Assembly: GCF_002101375.1 (NCBI RefSeq)
Contig: NZ_CP015207.1
Span: 558,001-622,000, forward strand
DNA from: Sporosarcina ureae
GTDB taxonomy: Bacteria > Bacillota > Bacilli > Bacillales_A > Planococcaceae
Length of the DNA: 64,000 nt
Direction: 5' to 3'
A program made the translations under genes and the position numbers. This document shows positions 51,255 through 60,238 of the stretch, one piece after another; position 1 is the stretch's first letter; each line of letters starts with the position of its first letter. The notes under the pieces were generated by a model that was given only the letters and a program-made list of their open reading frames with translations, was not told the DNA's origin and did not search any database.

Positions 51255-52961
51255 TCATTTACGGATCACTTTCTCAATAAATGTTTCAAGTGGCCATGTG
51301 TTGATTACCTGCTCAGCAGGAAGCCAAGCTTTTTGTGCATATTCTACGCCAATCGGCATAATATCAAGTTGTTCTGTCGCGTGCGCATCTGTATTGATCG
51401 CAATATTGACACCAGCTTTCATAGCTTGGATTACATGTTCTGTGCGCAAATCCAAACGATATGGACTTGCGTTCACTTCAAGTATTTTGCCGTATTCGCT
51501 CGCCCATTTGATGAGTTGCTCGATGTCTGGATTATATCCTTCACGTTGACCAATAATACGGCCTGTCGGGTGGGCAATCATGTGCACGTGTGGATTTTTA
51601 CATGCAGCATGTAGGCGCTCCATAATCTGCTCCTGTGGTTGATTGAAACTAGAGTGAATGGATGCAATGACGAAGTCAAGTTGCTCTAGAATCTCATCTT
51701 CAAAATCTAATTTTCCATCCGGTAGAATATCCATCTCGGTTCCGCAGAATACTTCAATGTCATCATACTTCGCGTTCACTTCACGTATTTCTTCAATTTG
51801 CTGTAATAGACGCTCAGGTGTTAAACCATTTGCCACTTTTAAATACTGCGAATGATCGGTGATGACCAGATGTGAATAGCCTTTTGCACGACAAGCTTCC
51901 ACCATCTCTTCTATAGAATGCCCGCCATCTGACCAAGTAGTATGCATATGAAGATCGGAACGAATCAGTTCAGGCGTGACAAGTTTAGAAATCTCACTTG
52001 CCCGATCGAGTTCCGTACCGTCCTTGCGGATACTTGGTGGAATAAATGGCAAATCAAAATGAGCAAAGAATTCTTTTTCACTAGAAAATGTCTGTACTTG
52101 GCCTGATTCATCTTCTACACCGTATTCACTAATTTTCTGTTTACGGTTTTTAGCCAACTGGCGCATCCGTATATTATGCGCGGCAGAGCCAGTAAAGTGA
52201 TGAAGTGCTGTCGCGAATTGGTCTTCAGTGACAAAACGAAAATCTGCATCGATTGGGTGTTCTGTATCAAGCGAAATCGATAGTTTAGCATCGCCTGCTG
52301 CGATCACTTTTTCGATTGGTAACGCCGCTAAGATTTTTTCACGAACAATTTGCGGTTTGTTCGTTACGAGAATCCAGTCCACATCCGAACTTTCTTCTTC
52401 GCGCCTACGATAACTGCCCGCTACTTGAAACTTCTGAATTTCATCAATCAACTGTAGTTCAGCCTGAACGATATCCACGATTTTCGCCACTTGCCAAATC
52501 GGTGTCTTGCCCGAACGATTTGCGAGTATTTCCATTTCACGCAATAAGTTTTCTTCTGTCTTTTTACCGAATCCCGGAATTTTGCTTACCTCTTGTCTTT
52601 CACAAGCTGCTTGAAGTGATTCAATCGAATCGATGTTCAACGCTTCCCGTAATTTGGCTATTTTCTTTCCGCCTAATCCAGGTATATTCAAGAGAGGAAT
52701 CAAACCTTTTGGAACCTTCTCTTCAAGCTCCATCAAGACATCTGAAGTTCCTTTTTCCATTAAATCCGTAATGACCGCACCGGTTCCTTTACCAATTCCC
52801 TTCAACGACAAGATATCATCCATCTCAGCGAGACTTCTTGTGTCCAATTCCAGAATCGAAGCGGCTTTCCTGAACGCAGCTACCTTAAAATGGTTTTCTC
52901 CTAGTAACTCCATATATAATGCAATTTTTTCAAATGTACGAATGATCGTCTTTTTATTCAA
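51255..52961 (-). CDS. polX: DNA polymerase X family protein with PHP domain
   Basis: A 568-residue repair polymerase. The N-terminal helix-hairpin-helix domain (LSLKGIGKGTGAVITDL, about 48-64; NIPGLGGKKIAKL near 93), the palm with RREEESSDVDWILV (catalytic Asp, about 190) and HPIDADFRF, then a C-terminal PHP phosphoesterase starting SDLHMHTTWSDGGHSIEEM (about 333) with its metal histidines. PHP gives 3'-5' exonuclease/AP-endonuclease activity in base-excision repair. TTG start eight bases after GGGGAGG. Synteny with B. subtilis polX-mutSB is kept. Confidence 0.95.
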   Translation of the reverse strand: MNKKTIIRTFEKIALYMELLGENHFKVAAFRKAASILELDTRSLAEMDDILSLKGIGKGTGAVITDLMEKGTSDVLMELEEKVPKGLIPLLNIPGLGGKKIAKLREALNIDSIESLQAACERQEVSKIPGFGKKTEENLLREMEILANRSGKTPIWQVAKIVDIVQAELQLIDEIQKFQVAGSYRRREEESSDVDWILVTNKPQIVREKILAALPIEKVIAAGDAKLSISLDTEHPIDADFRFVTEDQFATALHHFTGSAAHNIRMRQLAKNRKQKISEYGVEDESGQVQTFSSEKEFFAHFDLPFIPPSIRKDGTELDRASEISKLVTPELIRSDLHMHTTWSDGGHSIEEMVEACRAKGYSHLVITDHSQYLKVANGLTPERLLQQIEEIREVNAKYDDIEVFCGTEMDILPDGKLDFEDEILEQLDFVIASIHSSFNQPQEQIMERLHAACKNPHVHMIAHPTGRIIGQREGYNPDIEQLIKWASEYGKILEVNASPYRLDLRTEHVIQAMKAGVNIAINTDAHATEQLDIMPIGVEYAQKAWLPAEQVINTWPLETFIEKVIRK

Positions 52962-53047
52962 GTTAGTGTCCTCCCCACTCTTTTAAAAAAGCTTCCACGC
53001 GTTCGGGAAGCTTTTGGTTCATATGTACAGTACATTATTTACAAGCG

Positions 53048-53587
53048 TTAGCCTAGATAAACGAACCACCAATTTCTTATTGCCGAGGAAATAATTGGTG
53101 TATGTTCGAATATTGCTTTTGCCAGCAATGAATGACTTAATGAGTTTTGAATGACTTCAGCAGGAAGCATCGCAAGTAAAGATAATAAGAAAAAGATGAT
53201 GACGTAGAATTCAATAAAGCCCAGTCCAGCCCCAATTAGACGTGCGCCGAAACCAAGAATCGGAATATGCTTGATAAAATCCAACATAGAACCAACGAAT
53301 TGCAAAATCAGCTTCATTCCGATAAAAATTAAAATAAATGCGATCAAACGATAAAACGTCATATCCATATCCAAGTTTTCGAACGTCCAGCTAAGTGTAT
53401 CAACTGCAGTTGCCCCCGGATATGGTATCCATAATATTAATTTTTCTGCAAATGGCTTGTAGAACTTATACGCCACGATTACCGATACAATCAATCCTAA
53501 CATATGGATGAGCTGTACGATGAATCCGCGTCTAAAACCCGCAATCAAGCCGCCTACAAGCAGTAAAATAATGAGTAAATCTATCAT
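53048..53587 (-). CDS. yshB: CvpA-family membrane protein
   Basis: A 179-residue protein with four hydrophobic helices: MIDLLIILLLVGGLIAGFRRG (1-21) with the conserved GFRRG loop, then IVQLIHMLGLIVSVIVAYKF, LIAFILIFIGMKLILQF and GLGFIEFYVIIFFLLSLLAM. This is the colicin V production/CvpA fold. In other bacteria it affects envelope and stress tolerance; the mechanism is unknown. GAGGAG precedes the ATG. It is 11 bp after zapA and lies upstream of polX. Confidence 0.88.
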   Translation of the reverse strand: MIDLLIILLLVGGLIAGFRRGFIVQLIHMLGLIVSVIVAYKFYKPFAEKLILWIPYPGATAVDTLSWTFENLDMDMTFYRLIAFILIFIGMKLILQFVGSMLDFIKHIPILGFGARLIGAGLGFIEFYVIIFFLLSLLAMLPAEVIQNSLSHSLLAKAIFEHTPIISSAIRNWWFVYLG

Positions 53588-53597
53588 GTTTCGCTCC

Positions 53598-53858
53598 TCA
53601 ACCCTTCAGTTTTTTCACTTCATCTTCTAATTCTTTTACTCTCTCTTGTAATTTTAGAAATTCATGCACATTATTTACCGCCGTCAGAACAGCAATCCTT
53701 TTGCTGTCGAGATGTCGATTATGCTTACTAATTTCGCGCATTTTTTCATCAACGAGCGAGGCCACATAACGCACATGTGAAGATGGTTCCGTACCAACAA
53801 CTGTATATGTTTGTCCGTAGATTTCAACTGTCACTCTTGCCCTTTTAGTGTCCGCCAT
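53598..53858 (-). CDS. zapA: Cell division protein ZapA
   Basis: An 86-residue Z-ring-associated protein that cross-links FtsZ filaments. The N-terminal RVTVEIYGQTYTVVGTEP strand pair is the ZapA head and the C-terminal FLKLQERVKELEDEVKKLKG is the dimerising coiled coil. ATG 53856-53858 is used because GGGGAGGG is just upstream; a longer frame (12 codons) lacks a ribosome site. It is the first gene of the zapA-cvpA-polX-mutS2 series, divergent from rnhC with a 173-bp gap. Confidence 0.93.
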   Translation of the reverse strand: MADTKRARVTVEIYGQTYTVVGTEPSSHVRYVASLVDEKMREISKHNRHLDSKRIAVLTAVNNVHEFLKLQERVKELEDEVKKLKG

Positions 53859-54031
53859 TTTTATGCCCTCCCCTAAAAACCCTCTCATAATCATACCATG
53901 AAAATCAATTACTTGTGAATCAATTATGCCTCATATTGACATGAGGTTCGAATTTCAGACATTTTCTTTCATTAGAAACTCTTGTTTCAGGTATACTGAG
54001 AAATAGATCATTTCAAGGAGTGGGTAAATAA

Positions 54032-54961
54032 ATGAGTAATCAGGTCATTGTCCTGTCTGAAAAAGAAATGCTGGAAGTACTTCGCTTCTATGAAACAAAT
54101 AAAGTCACTCGTAATGCACCAGGTGTCATTTTCGCAGCTAAGATTGCGGATACGTCTATTACTGCTTACCGGTCTGGTAAAGTGTTGTTTCAAGGTGCAG
54201 GTGCAGACAGAGAGGCTGCACGTTGGGGAACTCTAGGAACTGTAACGAAAGTGACACCATCTGGAGCAAAAGGTGACACATTACCTGCAAATTTCGCATC
54301 GCTATCCGTTCTCGGCTCTGATGAGACAGGGACTGGGGATTTCTTCGGTCCTATCACAGTAGCCGCCTGTTTTGTCAGTAGTGACCAGATTGAATTGGTA
54401 AAGGAACTAGGAGTAAAGGATTCCAAACAACTTACAGATGCGTATATGCAGCAAATCGCAGAGGATCTGAAACGAGTTGTAACATACTCTGTGCTGACGC
54501 TTGATAACATGAAATATAATGAGATTCAGAGCAGAGGATGGTCGCAAGGTAAGATCAAGGCTATTCTTCATAATCAAGCGCTTCAGGAAGTACTGGATAA
54601 AATGAGTCCTGTCTTACCGGAACACATTCTCATTGACCAGTTTGCGGATCGACGTGTCTATTATAATTATCTAAAGGATGAATCTAGTATTATCCGAGAC
54701 AAAGTGCTGTTTTCGACAAAAGCAGAAAATCTCCACGTATCGGTAGCCACTGCTTCTATTCTGGCACGGGTTGCATTCCTTGAAGCAATGGATCAATTAA
54801 GCAGTCAAGCTGGTGTGACATTACCAAAAGGTGCTGGACCTAAAGTGGATCAAATAGCTTGTCAAATCATCCGTAAAAAAGGAGAGCCATTTCTACACAC
54901 CATCACAAAAGTACATTTCGCCAATACACAAAAAGCATTGAAACTCGCTTATAAAAAATAA
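54032..54961 (+). CDS. rnhC: Ribonuclease HIII
   Basis: A 309-residue RNase H2-family enzyme that removes RNA primers and R-loops. The N-terminal TBP-like substrate-binding domain (1-85) precedes the catalytic GSDETGTGDFFGPITVAA (about 92-109) with DETG acidic residues, GVKDSKQLT (about 127) and the final Asp in ILIDQFAD. The DEDE-type active site of RNases HII/HIII is complete. Unlike its minus-strand neighbours it is on the plus strand. AAGGAG lies before the ATG. A bidirectional terminator follows. Confidence 0.95.
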   Translation: MSNQVIVLSEKEMLEVLRFYETNKVTRNAPGVIFAAKIADTSITAYRSGKVLFQGAGADREAARWGTLGTVTKVTPSGAKGDTLPANFASLSVLGSDETGTGDFFGPITVAACFVSSDQIELVKELGVKDSKQLTDAYMQQIAEDLKRVVTYSVLTLDNMKYNEIQSRGWSQGKIKAILHNQALQEVLDKMSPVLPEHILIDQFADRRVYYNYLKDESSIIRDKVLFSTKAENLHVSVATASILARVAFLEAMDQLSSQAGVTLPKGAGPKVDQIACQIIRKKGEPFLHTITKVHFANTQKALKLAYKK

Positions 54962-54979
54962 TAGGACTGCAATTAAATA

Positions 54980-55019
54980 AAGCAGGCTACCTGTCAGAAA
55001 ACTGATAGATAGCCTGCTT
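54980..55019. terminator. Bidirectional terminator between rnhC and pheT
   Basis: AAGCAGGCTA (54980-54989) pairs with TAGCCTGCTT (55010-55019) plus an inner CTGTCAG/CTGATAG. T/A-rich runs on both sides. It serves convergent rnhC and pheST. Confidence 0.85.
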
Positions 55020-55024
55020 ATTTA

Positions 55025-57436
55025 TTATGATCGGAGTTGTGCGTTCGCTTGTACAGTTAACGCGTCCAATACTTTACTATGCGCCTGTACTACGTCTTCA
55101 TCCGTTAACGTACGCTCAGGATCGAAGTATGTCAGAGAGAACGCAACGGATTTTGTTCCTTCTTCTACGTTCTTCCCTTCGTACAAATCAAACAACTGAA
55201 TTTTTTTCAGTAATTTGCCGCCTGCTTGCTGGATAATTTTCTCCAAGTTTGCTGCAGATGTGTCTCGGTCCACTACTAAGGCAATATCACGAGAGATGGA
55301 AGGGTAGCGCGGAACAGCTTCATACAAAAGCTCTTCCGTTGCAGTTTGCATAATAGCCTGCAAGTTCATTTCCATGACATATGTGTCCTGTAAGTCACGC
55401 TGTTTTTGAATGGTTGGGTGTACTTGACCGATGATCCCCACTGACTGATCGTCCAACCATACTGTCGCTGTACGACCTGGGTGCATTTGATCTACTGTCG
55501 CTTTTGTGAATTGTAGTCGTTCTAGCAAACCTAACTGCTCAAACAATCCCTCCACAATTCCCTTCATGACGAAGAAGTCGACTTTTTTCGTTTCACCTTG
55601 CCATGCATGATGAACCCATTTGCCAGTCAATACGGCTGCAACGTGTTCGACTTCTTTCGGCAAACCATCTTCTTCTAAACCAAGGAAAACAGATCCTGTT
55701 TCATAAAGTGCAATCGATTCATTTCGACGAGCCACGTTATACGTTGTCGCATCGAGAAGGTGTGGAATGATGCTTTGACGTAGAACGCTGCGCTCTTCAC
55801 TCATCGGCATAAGCAATTTCGTTACAGGAGCTGTCTCTAGCGCGAAAGCTTGCGCATCTTTCGGTGAAGCCAATGAATACGTCAAAGCTTGCGATAGACC
55901 TGCCGCTTCAAGGTATCTGCGGACAATACGACGCTTCGCCTGATAAGGAGTCAAACCGCCTGGTGTACTTTCTACGATGGGTAATGTTTTTGGAATTTCG
56001 TCGTAACCATAGAGACGCGCGATTTCTTCAATCATGTCTTCTTTGATTTTCAAATCTTGACGTCGTGTCGGAATATCCATTACGAGTTGCCCATTGATTA
56101 ATTCTGTCGGGATTTGTAAACGATCCATAATCGTTTTCATTTCATCCATAGCTATCTTCATACCTAGACGATTATTTACATAGTCCGGTGAAAGAATAAT
56201 TTTCTCGGATGTTTTGTCGAGTTCGTCGAACGTAACAGATCCTTCAAGAACTTCTCCACCTGCAAGGTCAGCCATCAATTGTGCCGCTCGCTCTGCTGCT
56301 TCTGCTACACGATTCGGATCCACACCTTTTTCAAAGCGTGTGCTTGCATCACTGCGTAAGCCGACTTCTTTAGAAGTTTGACGAACAGAACTTGGTGCAA
56401 AATACGCGGACTCGATGACAACTGTTGTCGTACCTTCATACACTTCTGAATTAGCGCCGCCCATTACACCCGCAAGTGCAACTGGTTCTTTGCCATTCGT
56501 TATGACTAGTTGCTGATCATTCAATGTGCGCTCTACTTGGTCAAGTGTTACGATTTTTTCGCCTTCATGAGCATGACGCACGACAATCTCTTTTGTTTCA
56601 AGACGATCATAGTCAAATGCGTGAAGAGGCTGACCATATTCCATCAATACGTAGTTCGTGATATCCACTACGTTATTATGCGGTCGGATACCCGCAGACA
56701 TCAACGTGTTTTGCAACCACTGAGGTGATTCTGCAACTTTGACGTTCTTCACTACTTTTGCCACATACATGGGATTGTCTTCTGCTGCTTCTACAGAAAT
56801 TTTCAAAACGTCTTGAGCTTTCTCAGCAGATTCTGAATACGTAATTTCTGGCAATTTAATATCTTTCGATAAAATCGCCCCTACTTCGTACGCAAAGCCA
56901 AGCATACTTAATGCATCAGAACGATTTGGCGTTAAATCCAATTCCAAAATACGATCGTACAATCCAAGATGCGTCAATGCGCTATCTCCAGCACGGACAT
57001 CATTCGGTAACACATAGATTCCTTCTGCGTACGCTTTAGGAACCAACTTTCCTTCTATACCGAGTTCTTGTAGTGAACAGATCATACCGTTAGACTCTTC
57101 ACCACGAAGTTTCGCTTTCTTGATTTTCATTCCACCAGGCAAGACAGCTCCTGGTCGTGCGACAATAACATTTTGTCCTTCTGCGATATTTGAAGCTCCA
57201 CAAATAATTTGTGAAATCTCTCCACCTACATCGACTTGACAAATATGTAATTTATCCGCCTCAGGATGCTTTACACAACTACTCACGTGTCCAATGACAA
57301 TATGATCCATACCGAAAGAGCGATCGATGATGCCGTCTACTTCTATTCCAGAACGAGTGATTTTTTCTGCCAGTTCTTCTATGGACAGTTCGTTCCAATC
57401 TACGTAATTACTTAACCAATTTGTTGATACTAACAT
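55025..57436 (-). CDS. pheT: Phenylalanyl-tRNA synthetase beta subunit
   Basis: An 803-residue beta chain. The N-terminal EMAP/OB tRNA-binding domain (SCVKHPEADKLHICQVDVGG, about 52), the B3/B4 editing domain (about 210-400; MEYGQPLHAFDYD near 270, GVMGGANSEV), B5 region (about 405-475), a catalytic-like module and the C-terminal ferredoxin-type anticodon domain (RYPSISRDIALVVDRD, about 705) are in order. It pairs with PheS to charge tRNA-Phe. GGAGG lies ahead of the ATG. It starts 12 bp after pheS. Confidence 0.97.
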   Translation of the reverse strand: MLVSTNWLSNYVDWNELSIEELAEKITRSGIEVDGIIDRSFGMDHIVIGHVSSCVKHPEADKLHICQVDVGGEISQIICGASNIAEGQNVIVARPGAVLPGGMKIKKAKLRGEESNGMICSLQELGIEGKLVPKAYAEGIYVLPNDVRAGDSALTHLGLYDRILELDLTPNRSDALSMLGFAYEVGAILSKDIKLPEITYSESAEKAQDVLKISVEAAEDNPMYVAKVVKNVKVAESPQWLQNTLMSAGIRPHNNVVDITNYVLMEYGQPLHAFDYDRLETKEIVVRHAHEGEKIVTLDQVERTLNDQQLVITNGKEPVALAGVMGGANSEVYEGTTTVVIESAYFAPSSVRQTSKEVGLRSDASTRFEKGVDPNRVAEAAERAAQLMADLAGGEVLEGSVTFDELDKTSEKIILSPDYVNNRLGMKIAMDEMKTIMDRLQIPTELINGQLVMDIPTRRQDLKIKEDMIEEIARLYGYDEIPKTLPIVESTPGGLTPYQAKRRIVRRYLEAAGLSQALTYSLASPKDAQAFALETAPVTKLLMPMSEERSVLRQSIIPHLLDATTYNVARRNESIALYETGSVFLGLEEDGLPKEVEHVAAVLTGKWVHHAWQGETKKVDFFVMKGIVEGLFEQLGLLERLQFTKATVDQMHPGRTATVWLDDQSVGIIGQVHPTIQKQRDLQDTYVMEMNLQAIMQTATEELLYEAVPRYPSISRDIALVVDRDTSAANLEKIIQQAGGKLLKKIQLFDLYEGKNVEEGTKSVAFSLTYFDPERTLTDEDVVQAHSKVLDALTVQANAQLRS

Positions 57437-57448
57437 CCATATTCCTCC

Positions 57449-58486
57449 TTATGCCTCTGACCGGTAAAATTGTGATATAAACCGAATGTCATTTGTATAG
57501 AATTGACGAATATCTTCCACTCCGTATTTTAACATCGCAATTCTTTCCGCTCCCATACCGAATGCAAATCCTGTAACTTCTTCTGGGTTATAGCCGGCCA
57601 TTTCTAAAACGTTTGGATGAACCATACCCGCTCCTAAAATTTCGATCCAGCCTGTTTTCTTACAAACGTTACAACCTGTTCCGCCACACTTAAAACAAGA
57701 AATATCCATTTCAACTGAAGGCTCAGTGAATGGGAAGAAGCTTGGACGCAAACGGATTTCACGCTCAGCACCGAATAATTTCTTTGCCAATAAATCCAGT
57801 GTGCCTTTCAAGTCACTCATGCGGATGTTTTCGCCCACAACAAGTCCTTCAATCTGTGTGAATTGATGAGAGTGCGTCGCATCATCTGAATCTCGGCGGC
57901 ATACTTTACCCGGACAAATGATTTTGATTTCAGCCCCATCTTTCGCTTCCATCGTACGCGCTTGGACAGGAGAAGTGTGTGTGCGCAATAAAATGTCTTC
58001 TGTAATATAGAAGGAATCTTGCATATCACGTGCCGGATGACCTTTTGGCAAGTTCAACGCTTCAAAGTTGTAATAATCCTTTTCTACTTCGGGACCTTCT
58101 GCGATCTCGTAGCCCATACTAATGAAAAAGTCTTCAATTTCCTCTACTACTCGTGTTATCGGATGATGATTGCCAAGTTCTATTGGACGGCCTGGCAATG
58201 TCACATCAATCGATTCATTTTCCAATTGTTCTTGGATCGCTTGCTGTTCAAGTGTTTCTTTTCGTTCTTCAAGAATTCCCGTTACACTTTCACGGATTTC
58301 GTTGACGAGCGCCCCCATCTTGGGACGTTCTTCAGCAGGTAGTTTACCCATTCCTTTTAACAGATCGGTAATCGGACCTTTTTTTCCGAGGTACGCTACG
58401 CGCACATCGTTCAATTCTTTGACAGTAGTAGATTCTTTAATTTTCAGCATTACCTGTTCTTTCAGTTCATGCAACTGTTCTTTCAT
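57449..58486 (-). CDS. pheS: Phenylalanyl-tRNA synthetase alpha subunit
   Basis: A 345-residue catalytic chain. N-terminal coiled coil (1-85) for tRNA-Phe contact, then class II motif 2/3 segments: [20 protein letters not shown] (about 148), [29 protein letters not shown], and the zinc-like cysteine cluster [17 protein letters not shown] (about 270), then [17 protein letters not shown]. The Ala in FAFGMG is the residue whose change confers p-fluoro-Phe tolerance in E. coli. GAGGAG precedes the ATG. It is under a T-box. Confidence 0.97.
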   Translation of the reverse strand: MKEQLHELKEQVMLKIKESTTVKELNDVRVAYLGKKGPITDLLKGMGKLPAEERPKMGALVNEIRESVTGILEERKETLEQQAIQEQLENESIDVTLPGRPIELGNHHPITRVVEEIEDFFISMGYEIAEGPEVEKDYYNFEALNLPKGHPARDMQDSFYITEDILLRTHTSPVQARTMEAKDGAEIKIICPGKVCRRDSDDATHSHQFTQIEGLVVGENIRMSDLKGTLDLLAKKLFGAEREIRLRPSFFPFTEPSVEMDISCFKCGGTGCNVCKKTGWIEILGAGMVHPNVLEMAGYNPEEVTGFAFGMGAERIAMLKYGVEDIRQFYTNDIRFISQFYRSEA

Positions 58487-58544
58487 GTGTACTTGCTCCT
58501 CTCTCTATTTCCGTGGGGGGATTTAACGAAACTTTCCGGAAAAC

Positions 58545-58811
58545 AAAAAACTCGCCCCTATAAAAGGGACGAGGTCGATTTCGCGGTACCACCCTGATTA
58601 GTTTGCATCAAAAAACAACGATGCAAAATCACTTGAATTGGAATAACGGTCCTATGCCGGCACGCCTTTACATGTTTGGTCCAAGCGCGCAGCTCGCGGG
58701 GTGAACTTCAATGGAGCATCGTTTTCCACACTTTCAGTCAAGGTGTGGAATCCCTGGTAAACGTGTCTCACCATTTACTTTTCCCGGTCATTGCTATTTT
58801 CTTTGATTCGC
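58545..58811 (-). promoter_or_regulatory. T-box riboswitch of pheST
   Basis: A tRNA-sensing leader on the minus strand. The T-box core AGGGTGGTACCGCG (58582-58595) is followed by a terminator stem CTCGTCCC/GGGGCGAG (58551-58573) and T6. When uncharged tRNA-Phe pairs with the leader, the antiterminator forms and pheST is read. A TTC triplet in GAAGTTCAC (58701-58709) is a candidate specifier codon for Phe; the stem I architecture was not folded in full. Confidence 0.93.
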
Positions 58812-58816
58812 CTTCT

Positions 58817-58845
58817 AGTATACCGTAAATCGATTACGCCTTCAA
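58817..58845 (-). promoter_or_regulatory. Sigma-A promoter of the T-box/pheST transcript
   Basis: Minus strand TTGAAG (58840-58845), 17-bp spacer, TATACT (58817-58822). The start of transcription should fall at about 58810, just upstream of the T-box leader, and the -35 lies next to the end of ysgA. Confidence 0.75.
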
Positions 58846-58853
58846 TAGAGATG

Positions 58854-59624
58854 TCATTGCTGACGAAGTGTATACAACAAAACTCCTGTAGCAACTGCCA
58901 CATTCAGTGATTCAGCCTGACCGTACAACGGAATTTTCACTACCTGATCGGCCTGGGATAGTAATTCGCTATCGACACCGCTGCCTTCATTTCCTACAAG
59001 TAAGGCAAATGAAGTGTGTGCTTGCAATTCATTAAGGGTAACAGCTTGCTGCAAACCGGTGCCAATGATCGGTACTTGTTGGTTTTTCAAACGATCTATC
59101 CAAACGGACAACTCTTCACGTACTACAGGAATATGGAAATGAGAACCTTGCGCGGAGCGAACCGTTTTCGGATTGAATGGATCTGCACATCCTTTACCTA
59201 AGATTACCGCATCCAGACCTGTTGCGTCTGCAGTACGAATCATCGTACCCATATTTCCTGGATCCTGTACAGCATCAATTAACAACACTCGCTTCCACTG
59301 ATACTGATCTGTTTCTGCGTAGTGGGGTTGTCGACAATAGGCAAAAACACCTTGTGTCTGCTCTGTTTCGGAAATTTCCTTAGCGACTGCAGCTGTCAAT
59401 TCAATAATTGGCGCTGTCCAATGTGCCGGAATTTCAATATCTTCGCGTACAAGTAATTGAATAACCAAATCGGGCTGTTTAATGGCTTCTTCGACAAGAT
59501 GAAAACCTTCCACAAGGAACTCTTTTGTTTGATCGCGTTCCTTTCTAGTCGTAACTAATTTCTTCCAATGTTTCACTAATGAGTTTTGAGTTGATTCAAT
59601 TCGTTTATTCAAGAGGCTGAACAT
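58854..59624 (-). CDS. ysgA: SpoU/TrmH-family RNA 2'-O-methyltransferase
   Basis: A 256-residue SPOUT methyltransferase. N-terminal L30e-like substrate-binding domain (about 1-90; KEFLVEGFHLVEEAI), then the knotted catalytic domain with DAVQDPGNMGTMIRTADATG (motif 1, about 112-131), LLVGNEGSGVDSELL (motif 2, about 200) and IPLYGQAESLNVAVATGVLL (motif 3, about 228). It methylates a ribose in rRNA or tRNA; the exact nucleotide is not known. The ATG has no strong ribosome site. Same position upstream of pheST as in B. subtilis. Confidence 0.92.
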   Translation of the reverse strand: MFSLLNKRIESTQNSLVKHWKKLVTTRKERDQTKEFLVEGFHLVEEAIKQPDLVIQLLVREDIEIPAHWTAPIIELTAAVAKEISETEQTQGVFAYCRQPHYAETDQYQWKRVLLIDAVQDPGNMGTMIRTADATGLDAVILGKGCADPFNPKTVRSAQGSHFHIPVVREELSVWIDRLKNQQVPIIGTGLQQAVTLNELQAHTSFALLVGNEGSGVDSELLSQADQVVKIPLYGQAESLNVAVATGVLLYTLRQQ

Positions 59625-59707
59625 CCTTTTTTTCTTTTTAGTGTATCAAATCGACGTATATTTAGCGACTTTTGTGGAAAAGATGAGAATAAAGGAGGCT
59701 GAAGAAC

Positions 59708-59923
59708 ATGAATTTCCAAATACGCGATGCGATCTCAGCAAACATGACAAACAATAGCTCCACTGACGTACGAGGTGTTATCGACGATGCCATTCAACGA
59801 GGCGAAGAACACCTATTACCTGGATTGGGTGTGTTTTTCGAGCAACTATGGAAACGGGCAGACGAAACAGAAAAAGTAGAAATCACTAACGAACTATCAC
59901 AAGCATTCGCCCAAGCACAATAA
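59708..59923 (+). CDS. sspI: Small acid-soluble spore protein SspI
   Basis: A 71-residue minor SASP of the spore core. MNFQIRDAISANMTNNSSTD and the IDDAIQRGEEHLLPGLGVFF stretch are the SspI signature, and the ending SQAFAQAQ is intact. AAAGGAGG precedes the ATG. In B. subtilis sspI is read by sigma-G in the forespore; a convincing sigma-G pair was not recognised here. A terminator follows 18 bp after the stop. It confirms that the organism sporulates. Confidence 0.96.
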   Translation: MNFQIRDAISANMTNNSSTDVRGVIDDAIQRGEEHLLPGLGVFFEQLWKRADETEKVEITNELSQAFAQAQ

Positions 59924-59940
59924 AAGACCAGTAAAGAAAA

Positions 59941-59980
59941 GATAAACCCTTCACATTGATTAAAGTGTGAAGGGTTTATC
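59941..59980. terminator. Terminator of sspI
   Basis: GATAAACCCTTCACA (59941-59955) and TGTGAAGGGTTTATC (59966-59980), perfect 15-bp stem with 10-base loop, then TTTTG. Confidence 0.9.
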
Positions 59981-60026
59981 TTTTGAACTATATTTTCTTA
60001 TCATCGCATTTTTCAGAAAAAACGCT

Positions 60027-60222
60027 AGTGGACCGAAGTGTAAGGCGGCGACTCGGGGAGGATCATCCCGACAGGTTAGACAACTAAAGGGAGCAAGAGC
60101 CGTAACGAAGGACGGCTTTTGCGAGTAAAAGCGAAGCGTTAGGAGCACATCTTTGAACTTGCGACCTAGTTGGCTAACCGCGGGCCCTCCCCAACGCGTC
60201 CGCCTGGAACGCAGGGAAACGG
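60027..60222. repeat. GC-rich structured element, probable interspersed repeat
   Basis: A ~195-bp element of conspicuously higher GC than its flanks. It folds as nested stems: GGGGAGG (60055-60061) with CCTCCCC (60086-equivalent arm at 60186-60192), CCCG (60067-60070) with CGGG (60181-60184), GGTTAG (60074-60079) with CTAACC (60174-60179), and an inner hairpin GCAAGAGCCGT (60093-60103) with ACGGCTTTTGC (60112-60122). Outer segments AGTGGACCGAAG and CGTCCGCCTGGAACGCAGG recall a palindromic repeat seen many times in Bacillales genomes. Its function is unknown. Only one copy is in this window. Confidence 0.65.
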
Positions 60223-60238
60223 TGCACCCGCGTGTCTT

